From NCBI GenBank assembly GCA_046160485.1, contig JBJXGV010000026.1:1-39762 (forward strand): a stretch of 39,762 bases of DNA. The letters run 5' to 3'. The position numbers and the translations under genes are program-made. The DNA comes from JBJXGV01 sp046160485. GTDB taxonomy: Bacteria > Orphanbacterota > Orphanbacteria > JBJXGV01. A model generated the notes under the pieces. The model saw nothing but the letters and a program-made list of their open reading frames with translations. It had not been told where the DNA came from and searched no databases. Shown in pieces: positions 33,136-39,762 of the stretch; position 1 is the first letter of the stretch; every line of letters starts with the position of its first letter.

Positions 33136-33738
33136 ATGATGAAGAATACGCATCGAAAGAGATTCGCCGCGGCAGTAGTCGGGATCGCCGCGGCGATCGG
33201 AATCACCGCGGTGTCGCCCGCGTCCGCGCAGACGGGCGGCACATACGACCTGAGTTGGAACACGATCGACGGCGGCGGCGCGACGTTCAGCACGGGCGGC
33301 ACGTATTCGCTCGGCGGAACGATCGGGCAGTACGACGTCGGGACGCTCATCGGTGGAAGCTATGTGCTCAGCGCGGGATTCTGGAAGGGCGGCGTGACGC
33401 CTGCCGCGACGGGCATCGACATACCGGCCGAGCCGCCGGCAGCGCCCTCGGGGCTTCCCGTCGCGTACCGGCTTTATCCGAACGTGCCGAACCCGTTCAA
33501 TCCGCGTACGACGATTGCGTACGATCTTCCGGCGGCGAGCGACGTGCGGCTCTCAATCTACGATGTGAGCGGCGCACTCGTGCGCGAGCTGGAGCGCGGG
33601 GCGCGGCCGGCGGGGCGCTTCACGACGATGTGGGAGGGGAAAGACTCGGACGGGCGCGAGGTCGCGAGCGGCGTCTACTTCCTGCGGCTCGAGGCGGGGA
33701 GTTTCGGCGAGTCGCGAAAGCTCGTGCTCGCGAAGTAA
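33136..33738 (+). CDS. Secreted FlgD-tagged protein
   Basis: A 200-residue exported protein; signal peptide AAVVGIAAAIGITAVSPASAQ cleaved after SA. A short beta region (~25-90, Gly/Thr rich: GGTYDLSWNTIDGGGATFSTGGTYSLGGTIGQ) is followed by a Pro-rich linker and a FlgD-like Ig domain (YRLYPNVPNPFNPRTTIAYDL, IYDVSGALVREL, VASGVYFLRLEAG, SRKLVLAK), which is the Por/type IX-style or FlgD-like C-terminal sorting sandwich. It lies 54 bp after the S74 protein with GGAGAG before ATG-ATG and is probably cotranscribed with it. Confidence 0.8.
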   Translation: MMKNTHRKRFAAAVVGIAAAIGITAVSPASAQTGGTYDLSWNTIDGGGATFSTGGTYSLGGTIGQYDVGTLIGGSYVLSAGFWKGGVTPAATGIDIPAEPPAAPSGLPVAYRLYPNVPNPFNPRTTIAYDLPAASDVRLSIYDVSGALVRELERGARPAGRFTTMWEGKDSDGREVASGVYFLRLEAGSFGESRKLVLAK

Positions 33739-33766
33739 CGCGGGCGGCGGTTCACGACGGGCGAGG

Positions 33767-33797
33767 CGGCGGCGGGTCGATCGACGATCCGCCGCCG
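33767..33797 (+). terminator. 13-bp hairpin after the FlgD-tagged protein
   Basis: 33767-33779 pairs with 33785-33797 with one G-T pair and a 5-base ATCGA loop; TTCGCGTTCC follows. Strong stem, weak T-tract. The remaining 200 bp to dcd hold no gene, only a TACGAT (33905-33910) that could be a -10 for dcd. Confidence 0.55.
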
Positions 33798-33999
33798 TTC
33801 GCGTTCCTCCCGCGCCGCGACTCGCGCCACAACCCGCGCCTCACGCGCCGCCGCCTCCGCGCGCCCACGCCGCGCGATCTCTAGCCACGCCGCAGCCTTT
33901 CCGCTACGATGGCACCTCGCGCGTTGCACGCTGCGGTCGCGCGACCTGTCCATCGCTACGAACCTCGCCCTCGAGTGCCGCAATGAAGGAGCACACCGC

Positions 34000-35787
34000 A
34001 TGTCCGTGAAGTCCGACCGCTGGATTCGCATGATGGCCCTTGAGCACAAGATGATCGAGCCCTTCGAGGAGAACCAGGTGCGCGACGGCGTGATCTCGTA
34101 CGGCGTCTCGTCGTACGGCTACGACATCCGCATCGCCGACGAGTTCAAGATCTTCACGAACGTGAACTCCTCGATCGTCGATCCCAAGCAGTTCGACCCG
34201 CGCGCGTTCGTCGATTTTCGCGGGCCGGTCTGCATCATCCCGCCGAACTCGTTCGCGCTCGCCCGCACGGTCGAGTACTTCCGCATTCCGCGCAACGTCA
34301 TTACGGTTTGTTTGGGCAAGTGCGTCGCTGGCGATACCGAGGTGGTCGACGCATCCACCGGCGGTCGGTCGACGATAGCGAACTGGCTCGGCCGTAGTGG
34401 ACGCGCGGCGTCGCTCGAATACGGCGCGATCCGGGGCGCCGACGTTAGCGACGGAGTCCGCCAGGGAGTCCTGCCGACCTATGAAGTGGTCACGCGAACG
34501 GGGCGTCGGATACGCGCAACGCCGAATCATCCATTTCTCACGTTCGGCGGGTGGCGTGCACTCCAAGATCTCTGGATCGGCGCACGCATCGGAGTTCCGC
34601 GCAGGCTCCCGATTTTCGGGGATCGCGAAATGAGGCTTTGCGAAATCGACATGCTCGGGCTGTTGATCTCCGACGGCGCGTGCGCTACGCCTGGAGCGTC
34701 GCCGTGCTACACGAGCGGGGATCCGTTGCTGCGTGATTGTTTCGCGGACGCCGTTCGCGCATTCGGCGGTGTCGCGCGTCCCGTCGGACGGATGGGGATG
34801 AACGCGACGAACAACGGGCATCGCGGCGGCCGCATGGAGCCGAATCGCGTCTACCGCTGGCTTCAGTCCATGGGGCTCGCCGTGAAGTCGCCCGAAAAGA
34901 AAGTGCCGGAGATCGTCTTCGAACTTCGGCGGCCGCTGGTTGCGCGATTCCTCAGAGCGCTCTTCTCCGGTGACGGCGGAATCTCCGTCTCCGGCGGGGC
35001 CGTGATGCTCGAATTCTGCAGCACGTCGGAACGACTCGCCCGCGACGTACATCACCTGTTGCTTCGATTCGGCATCGTGGCCGCATTGCGGCATCGGGAA
35101 ACGGACTCGGGAATGGGTGCGTTCATCATCTGCGTGACGAGCAAGGATGCAGTTGTGTCATTCGCGCGCGAGATCGGGTTCGTCCCTGGTTGCGAGAAGC
35201 AGAAGCGTCTCGAGAGCGCTCTCGATTACATCGAGTCTTCTCCGCAGCGGAAGTCGAACTTCGACACATTTCCTCGGGCGGCTTGGGGGCTCCTGAGATC
35301 AGCGTGCGCAGAGCGTGGTGTCTCGCTCCGCTCAATGGGTGTTATGAGCACACAGCCCGACCAGAGCGTGCCGCGTCAACTCGTTAGAGACCTCGCGGCC
35401 CGACTCGATCACGAACTTCTCTCCTCACACGCGGAATCCGACGTGCTTTGGGACACGATTCGAGAGATTCGATACACGGGTGTCGAAGAGGTCTACGACC
35501 TGACGCTGCCCGAGACGGAAAATTTCGTTGCGAACGACGTGATCGTGCACAACTCGACCTATGCGCGCTGCGGGATCATCACGAACGTGACGCCGTTCGA
35601 GCCGGAGTGGGAGGGATTCGCGACGCTCGAGGTGTCGAACACGACGCCGCTGCCTGCGAAGATCTACGCCAACGAAGGGATCGCGCAGGTTCTCTTCTTC
35701 GAGTCGGACGAGCAGTGCATTCAGTCGTACGCCGACAAGAAGGGAAAGTACCAATCGCAAGTCGGCATCACGCTGCCGAAGTTGTAG
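34000..35787 (+). CDS. dcd: dCTP deaminase interrupted by an in-frame intein
   Basis: Precursor of 595 residues. The N-extein (1-107) has YGVSSYGYDIRIADEFKIF, FRGPVCIIPPNSFALARTVEYFRIPRNVITVCLGK; the C-extein (519-595) has STYARCGIITNVTPFEPEWEGFATLEVSNTTPLPAKIYANEGIAQVLFF and KGKYQSQVGITLPKL. Joined, they form an ordinary 184-residue Dcd with the continuous active-site motif GKSTYARCG and the catalytic Glu in TLEVSN. The enzyme deaminates dCTP to dUTP for dTMP synthesis; a bifunctional dCTP-to-dUMP activity cannot be excluded. Between lies a 411-residue intein. AAGGAG precedes the ATG by nine bases. The stop is one base from the convergent HAF-repeat gene. Confidence 0.95.
   Translation: MSVKSDRWIRMMALEHKMIEPFEENQVRDGVISYGVSSYGYDIRIADEFKIFTNVNSSIVDPKQFDPRAFVDFRGPVCIIPPNSFALARTVEYFRIPRNVITVCLGKCVAGDTEVVDASTGGRSTIANWLGRSGRAASLEYGAIRGADVSDGVRQGVLPTYEVVTRTGRRIRATPNHPFLTFGGWRALQDLWIGARIGVPRRLPIFGDREMRLCEIDMLGLLISDGACATPGASPCYTSGDPLLRDCFADAVRAFGGVARPVGRMGMNATNNGHRGGRMEPNRVYRWLQSMGLAVKSPEKKVPEIVFELRRPLVARFLRALFSGDGGISVSGGAVMLEFCSTSERLARDVHHLLLRFGIVAALRHRETDSGMGAFIICVTSKDAVVSFAREIGFVPGCEKQKRLESALDYIESSPQRKSNFDTFPRAAWGLLRSACAERGVSLRSMGVMSTQPDQSVPRQLVRDLAARLDHELLSSHAESDVLWDTIREIRYTGVEEVYDLTLPETENFVANDVIVHNSTYARCGIITNVTPFEPEWEGFATLEVSNTTPLPAKIYANEGIAQVLFFESDEQCIQSYADKKGKYQSQVGITLPKL
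34321..35553 (+). mobile_element. Intein with LAGLIDADG homing endonuclease in dcd
   Basis: 411-residue in-frame element, C1 to N411. Block A is CVAGDTEVVD; block B is ATPNHPF with T67 and H70; LAGLIDADG motif 1 is LGLLISDGA (112-120) and motif 2 is FLRALFSGDGG (210-220), each keeping its Asp; block F is VYDLTLPETENFVAND (391-406); block G is VIVHN (407-411) with penultimate His410. The +1 residue is Ser. All splicing and endonuclease residues look intact, so it should splice and may home. Base composition is lower in GC than the flanks by eye, and it uses AGA arginine codons, otherwise rare here, as expected for a recent arrival. Inserted between Lys107 and the Ser of GK-STYARCG. Confidence 0.95.
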
Positions 35788-35788
35788 G

Positions 35789-37318
35789 TCAGCGAACGCG
35801 CGTCAGTTTTCGCGTGGCGGGGCGCGCCGTGTCGGCGTCGGTCGCGGCGCGGAGGAAGTAGACGCCCGCGGGGACTGCGCGGCCGCGATCGTCGCGCGCG
35901 TCCCACGCCAGGCCCGCGGCGTCGTGCAGCGCGTGGCTGCTCACGAGTGCCCGAACGCGCCGGCCGTCGGCGCCGAAGATCTCGACGCGCACGCGTGCGG
36001 GTTCGCTCGACGCCGCGCTCTCGAAGCCGCTCGCGCCGAGCCGATCGTCCGCACCGCCGCGCAAAGTGAACTCGACGCGATCGCGAAACGGATTCGCGGA
36101 CGTGATGCGGAGTTCGAGCGCGGCGCCGGGTCGTCGCGCGTGATCGCCCGTGTCGCCCGGCTCGCCGACGAGAACAGCATCGCGCGGGATCCGCGCGATC
36201 CACGCCTCGCCGGTGCCCGCGGGATTCGTGCCGAAGCCGACGACGACCTCGCCGTCGGCCGACACGCCCTGCGCGATCCAGAGCGTCCAGCCGGTCAGAT
36301 CGAGCCCGAAGTCGTTCGTCAGGATCGCTGCGATGCTGCGCGCTCCATTCTGCGCGTCCCAAATCATCGCGCTGCCGTTCGCGTAGCCCACGACGATCGC
36401 GCCGTCGGCGGATGCCGCTGCCGCAGCGCTCTCGAACGGCGTCCCGCGCAGCGTGTCCGGGAAAACGAAACCGGCCGCCTCGCTCCAAACGAATGCCTCG
36501 TCGGCGCCCAGCGTGTTCGCGCGTGCATTGCCGGCGATCGTGGAGCCGTCGTCGGAGATCGCGTAGGCGATGGCGTACGGCTGGCCGCCCGGAACGTCTC
36601 CGAGTCCGACGAGTCCGCTCGCGGCCGTCCACCGAAATGGCTCGGCGGTGCCGACGAAGCTGTAGCTGCATCCGCAGATCACGCTGCCGTCGCTCGAGAC
36701 GCCGAACGCGAAGCTGTCGTTGGGGTCGTTAGGCACGGGGAGCCAGCCGAGGCCGCCGAAGCCGCCCGCGGCGGTCCATCGAAACGCCTCGTTCCCGACG
36801 GCCGTCACGCGCACGCCGGCGATGGTGCTCCCGTCCGATGAAACGCTGAACGCCTGCCCGCGCTGCGGCGCGCCCGCCGAGTCGAGAAGCGCTTCCATCC
36901 CCGTCGCGGCGGTCCAGCGAAATCCGACGGTTCCGCTCGCGCCGCGCGCTTCGCCGACGACGATCGAGCCGTCGAAGGAGACGTCGCGTGCCTGGCTCTT
37001 CGGGTCGCCCGCGAGAAGATCGCCGAGGCCGGTCATGCCGCCGCTCGCGGTCCAGACGAACGCTTCGAACGACGATGCGCCTGCGCGCGAACGGCTCCAG
37101 CCGACGGCGGTCGTGCCATCGCCGGAGACGGAGGTCGCGAAGCTGTAGGCCGCGCCGCCGGGAAGGTCGCCGAGTCCGCTGAACGAAGCCGAACCGAGTG
37201 TGCCGACGGGCGCGTTGTGCGAGGCGCGCGCGGCGGAAACGTGCGCGGCGGCCAGAGAGAGCATTACCGCGAGCGCTGGGACCGCGCCGCGTCGAATGAG
37301 GCGGAACCGTGAGGTCAT
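35789..37318 (-). CDS. Secreted HAF-repeat protein with FlgD-like C-terminal domain
   Basis: A 509-residue exported protein with signal peptide AVMLSLAAAHVSAARA. Residues ~45-375 are six or seven HAF-type repeats of ~45-50 residues: GLGDLPGG, SVSGDGTTAVGWS, EAFVWTASGGM and FRWTAATGM patterns recur. Such repeats probably form a beta-propeller. The last ~115 residues (LELRITSANPFRDRVEF, VEIFGADGRRVRAL, PAGVYFLRA) are a FlgD-like sorting sandwich, like the one in the small protein at 33136. A good minus-strand promoter lies upstream. Function unknown. Confidence 0.8.
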   Translation of the reverse strand: MTSRFRLIRRGAVPALAVMLSLAAAHVSAARASHNAPVGTLGSASFSGLGDLPGGAAYSFATSVSGDGTTAVGWSRSRAGASSFEAFVWTASGGMTGLGDLLAGDPKSQARDVSFDGSIVVGEARGASGTVGFRWTAATGMEALLDSAGAPQRGQAFSVSSDGSTIAGVRVTAVGNEAFRWTAAGGFGGLGWLPVPNDPNDSFAFGVSSDGSVICGCSYSFVGTAEPFRWTAASGLVGLGDVPGGQPYAIAYAISDDGSTIAGNARANTLGADEAFVWSEAAGFVFPDTLRGTPFESAAAAASADGAIVVGYANGSAMIWDAQNGARSIAAILTNDFGLDLTGWTLWIAQGVSADGEVVVGFGTNPAGTGEAWIARIPRDAVLVGEPGDTGDHARRPGAALELRITSANPFRDRVEFTLRGGADDRLGASGFESAASSEPARVRVEIFGADGRRVRALVSSHALHDAAGLAWDARDDRGRAVPAGVYFLRAATDADTARPATRKLTRVR

Positions 37319-37363
37319 CTTGCGCCTTCGAGAACCGGGCCGAATTCCGGGGAGTTGGCGTCA

Positions 37364-37392
37364 ATCGTAGACCCCCGATCTCGGCGCCGCAA
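37364..37392 (-). promoter_or_regulatory. Promoter of the HAF-repeat gene
   Basis: On the minus strand, -35 TTGCGG (37392-37387), exact 17-bp spacer, -10 TACGAT (37369-37364). Predicted start ~38 bases before the ATG at 37318. Confidence 0.5.
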
Positions 37393-37430
37393 GGCGGGCA
37401 TTTTCATAGCGAAGAGAGGGGACCTTTCGC

Positions 37431-37460
37431 TTGACCCATTCGCGCTGCGGCTGTTACGTT
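37431..37460 (+). promoter_or_regulatory. Putative selA promoter
   Basis: -35 TTGACC (37431-37436), 18-bp spacer, -10 TACGTT (37455-37460). It is ~95 bp before the selA start and divergent from the HAF-repeat promoter. The -10 is weak. Confidence 0.4.
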
Positions 37461-37554
37461 CGCGCAGGTTGGTCGCCCTCCGCGCGCATCGGCCTCGCGC
37501 GCCCTCGCGGCGCCGCCTGCTGGCCCTAACGATTCACAACGAAACGAGTTATTG

Positions 37555-38973
37555 ATGTCGATCGATCGCACGATGTTCAGGGCGATTCCCGCAGTCGAGC
37601 GCGTGCTCGAGGAGCCGGAGCTTCGCGCGCTCACCGCGGAGGTGCCGCGTGAGGTGATCGTCAGCGAAGCGCGCGCGCTGCTCGACGCGGTGCGGGCGGG
37701 CGGCGAGGCGGCGATCCTCGATGCGCTCGGCCGCGGCGAGACGGCGCCGCTCGTGGCTGCGCTCGCGGCGCGCGCGCGCGCGCGCTGGGCCGCGGGCGTC
37801 ACGCGCGTCATCAACGCAACCGGCATCGTGCTGCACACGAACCTCGGGCGCGCGCCCCTCTCCGACGCGGCGCTTCGCGCGGTCGTCGAAGCGGCCCGCG
37901 CCTACTCGAACCTCGAGTACGACGTCGCGCGCGGCGAACGCTCGAGCCGCTTGCGCCACGTCAGCGGTTTGCTCGCGCACCTCGCCGGTGCGGAAGACGC
38001 GCTCGTCGTGAACAACAACGCGGCGGCCATGCTGCTCGCGGTCAACACGTTCGCGGCCGGCCGCGAGGTGATCGTCTCGCGCGGCGAACTGATCGAAATC
38101 GGCGACTCCTTCCGGATCCCCGACATCCTCGCGAAGAGCGGCGCGAATCTCGTCGAGGTCGGCACGACGAATCGCACGACGCCCGAAGACTACGAGCGCG
38201 CGATCGGCCCGCGCACCGCGCTGCTCATGAAGATGCACCGCTCGAATTTTCGACTCGAAGGATTTGTCTCCGAGGCGGGGCTCGACGAGCTTGCAGCCGT
38301 GGCGGCGCGGCACGATATCCCTCTCGTCGAGGATCTCGGCAGCGGTGCGATTGTCGATCTCTCGGCGACCGGCGTGCGCGAGGCGCGCGTCGCCGACTCG
38401 ATCGCGCGCGGCGCGAGCCTCGTCACCGCGAGCGGCGACAAACTTCTCGGCGGCCCGCAGGCGGGAATCGTCGCGGGGCGGCGCGATCTCGTCGACGCGA
38501 TGAAGCGCAATCCGCTCGCGCGCGCGCTGCGCGTCGATAAGATGACGCTCGCCGCGCTCGAAGCGACGCTCAAGGCTTTCTTCGCGCCCGATCGCGGCCG
38601 CGAAGAGATCCCGGTGATTCGCATGCTCTCGCGCGCGGCCGCGGATCTCGAGCGCGAGGCGCGCTCGCTCGCGGGGCGCATCGAGCACAGCGCGGGCGCC
38701 GACGTTTCCGCCAACGTCGTTGCGTCCGAGTCGGAGGCGGGCGGCGGTTCGCAACCCGTCACGCCCATTCCCACGCACGCGGTCGCCGTTCGCCATCGCA
38801 CCGTCTCGGCCGACGCGCTCGCCGCGCGGCTGCGTGCGCACGCGACGCCGATCGTCGCGCGCATCCAAGACGACGCGCTGATGCTCGATCCGCGCACCTT
38901 GTTGCCCGGCGATGACGCCGAAATCGTCGCGTTTTTCAGCGCGCTCGGCCGGCCCGGCGAGGCCCGCACATGA
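37555..38973 (+). CDS. selA: L-seryl-tRNA(Sec) selenium transferase
   Basis: PLP enzyme converting Ser-tRNA(Sec) to Sec-tRNA(Sec) with selenophosphate. Motifs: INATGIVLHTNLGRAPLSDAAL, ARGERSSR, VNNNAAAMLLAVNTFA, EVIVSRGELIEIGDSFRIPDI, VGTTNRTTPEDY, VEDLGSGAI and the PLP lysine K296 in SGDKLLGGPQAGI. The 472 residues match the bacterial decameric SelA. ATG at 37555 is preferred over TTG at 37552. An Ala/Gly-rich insert near residues 385-405 lies in the C-terminal domain. Its TGA overlaps the next ATG by four bases; no selB follows in the window. Confidence 0.96.
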   Translation: MSIDRTMFRAIPAVERVLEEPELRALTAEVPREVIVSEARALLDAVRAGGEAAILDALGRGETAPLVAALAARARARWAAGVTRVINATGIVLHTNLGRAPLSDAALRAVVEAARAYSNLEYDVARGERSSRLRHVSGLLAHLAGAEDALVVNNNAAAMLLAVNTFAAGREVIVSRGELIEIGDSFRIPDILAKSGANLVEVGTTNRTTPEDYERAIGPRTALLMKMHRSNFRLEGFVSEAGLDELAAVAARHDIPLVEDLGSGAIVDLSATGVREARVADSIARGASLVTASGDKLLGGPQAGIVAGRRDLVDAMKRNPLARALRVDKMTLAALEATLKAFFAPDRGREEIPVIRMLSRAAADLEREARSLAGRIEHSAGADVSANVVASESEAGGGSQPVTPIPTHAVAVRHRTVSADALAARLRAHATPIVARIQDDALMLDPRTLLPGDDAEIVAFFSALGRPGEART

Positions 38974-39762
38974 GCGACAAACGCCGCGAGCAGGCGAAGA
39001 AAAGCGCTAGCACCGCGGCGACCGTCTCCGCTCCGGTTCCTCCCGGCGAACTCGGCACTCTCGTCTACGCGCCCGGCGGCGAGGATTGGCCGCCCGATTT
39101 CACGGGCGATGGCGAGTCGCGCTTGCTCGATCTGATCGACGTCGACACGACGTGGGATCCGCGAACGCTCGCGGCGACGACTCAGGAGACGCGCGTGCTC
39201 TGCGTCGCGTCCGATGGCGCCGGCGCGGGAACCGGTGTCGCGATCGCGCAGATCGCGCGCACGCTTGCGCGCGCGGGGCGCGATGTTCTCGTCATCGACG
39301 CGAGCGTCGCGCGGCCGCTCATGAGTAAGCCGTTCGGTTACCAGCCGGACGAAGGACTCGTCGACATGGTTCTCTTCGGGACGTCGCCCGGCGCGGCGGT
39401 CCGCAAGACGGCCAGCGACAAGATCCGCGTGCTGACGGTCGGCTCGCCGCCGCTCCAGGCCGCGGAGATCTGGAGCGCGAAGGAACTCGGCGACGTGTTG
39501 ACGGCGTTTCGCTCTGAATGGAACGCGATCGTCGTTCACGCGCCGCTCCACAACGATGATGGACGCGTTTGCGAGGCCGTGCACCTCGCGGATGCGCTGC
39601 TTGTGGTGCTTCCGGCGTCGCGCGCGGCTGGTGTCGAGCGCATCGCGAGCGAGCTGGCGACGCTCGGCGTCTCCCCGCGATTCCTCGGAGTCATCGCGAC
39701 GGGCCGCCGCGGCGAGGTGACGCCGGCTCCCGCGCGCAAGCCGGCGAGCGCGCCCGCGCCGG
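38970..39762 (+). CDS. BY-kinase/MinD-like P-loop ATPase with degenerate Walker A (3' truncated)
   Basis: Open to the window end; at least 264 residues. After an Ala/Lys-rich start and a ~60-residue linker, a CpsD/CapB-type P-loop domain begins: VLCVASDGAGAGTGVAIAQIARTLARAGRDVLVIDASVARPL. The Walker A position reads SDGAGAGTG instead of a GKT/GKS loop, so the phosphate-binding Lys is missing. Walker A' VLVIDAS, the later FGYQPDEGLVDMVL, LTVGSPP, EWNAIVVHAPL and LADALLVVLPASRA follow the family order. It could be a pseudo-ATPase or polysaccharide co-polymerase partner. The start ATGA overlaps selA. A Pro/Ala-rich segment ends the window. Confidence 0.65.
   Translation, partial: MSDKRREQAKKSASTAATVSAPVPPGELGTLVYAPGGEDWPPDFTGDGESRLLDLIDVDTTWDPRTLAATTQETRVLCVASDGAGAGTGVAIAQIARTLARAGRDVLVIDASVARPLMSKPFGYQPDEGLVDMVLFGTSPGAAVRKTASDKIRVLTVGSPPLQAAEIWSAKELGDVLTAFRSEWNAIVVHAPLHNDDGRVCEAVHLADALLVVLPASRAAGVERIASELATLGVSPRFLGVIATGRRGEVTPAPARKPASAPAP

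Noticed and set aside
38190..39584. 464-residue open frame on the minus strand
   Set aside because: It spans selA and the BY-kinase-like gene, both clearly coding on the plus strand; no recognisable motifs.

Overview
The window is a GC-rich bacterial chromosome segment from a Gram-negative organism. The evidence is heptose and undecaprenyl-sugar genes, a lipoprotein PPIase, and several secreted proteins ending in FlgD-like beta-sandwich sorting domains. I see no phage, IS element, CRISPR array or rRNA. The FlgD-like tags and the GACC-type Cys-rich repeats resemble uncultured FCB-related lineages such as Candidatus Eisenbacteria. That placement is inference and only moderately secure.

Layout. 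1-3428: envelope polysaccharide genes (GmhA-like isomerase, GT4 glycosyltransferase, WbaP/WcaJ-like phosphotransferase). 3435-6767: a perfect extended -10, then a small EmrE/ArnE-like membrane protein, udk, a UbiA-family phosphoribosyl-polyprenyl synthase, ispE and spoVG; spoVG has a near-consensus promoter inside ispE. 6840-6911: tRNA-Gln(UUG). 6942-11901: a metabolic block (Rieske protein, POT transporter, divergently a type III PKS plus branched-chain aminotransferase operon, and a TPR protein) lying between spoVG/tRNA-Gln and prs. 11957-19547: housekeeping run prs, rplY, pth, rpsF, ssb, rpsR, DUF2232, rplI, a PpiC/TPR lipoprotein, a bifunctional-nuclease homologue and a gamma-carbonic-anhydrase-like protein. 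19751-20974: a secreted Cys-rich repeat protein. 21137-25457: acs, DUF309, family-5 uracil-DNA glycosylase and PhzF. 25528-29826: a 1432-residue secreted HExxH metalloprotease. 30015-31085: a PP-loop thiouridylase-like protein. 31312-33738: a secreted S74-domain protein and a small FlgD-tagged protein. 34000-35787: dCTP deaminase interrupted by an intein. 35789-37318: a HAF-repeat secreted protein. 37555-39762: selA, overlapped by a truncated BY-kinase/MinD-like ATPase gene.

Most notable is the 411-residue intein with both LAGLIDADG motifs in dCTP deaminase (34321-35553). It is inserted immediately before the Ser that should be both its +1 splice nucleophile and a catalytic residue of the host enzyme, so the enzyme should be inactive until spliced. 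Also notable: pth lacks an ATG/GTG/TTG start in frame (CTG start or a one-base indel), the type III PKS is paired with an aminotransferase, three secreted proteins share a FlgD-like C-terminus, and acs/DUF309 share a palindromic -10 that would give leaderless transcripts both ways.
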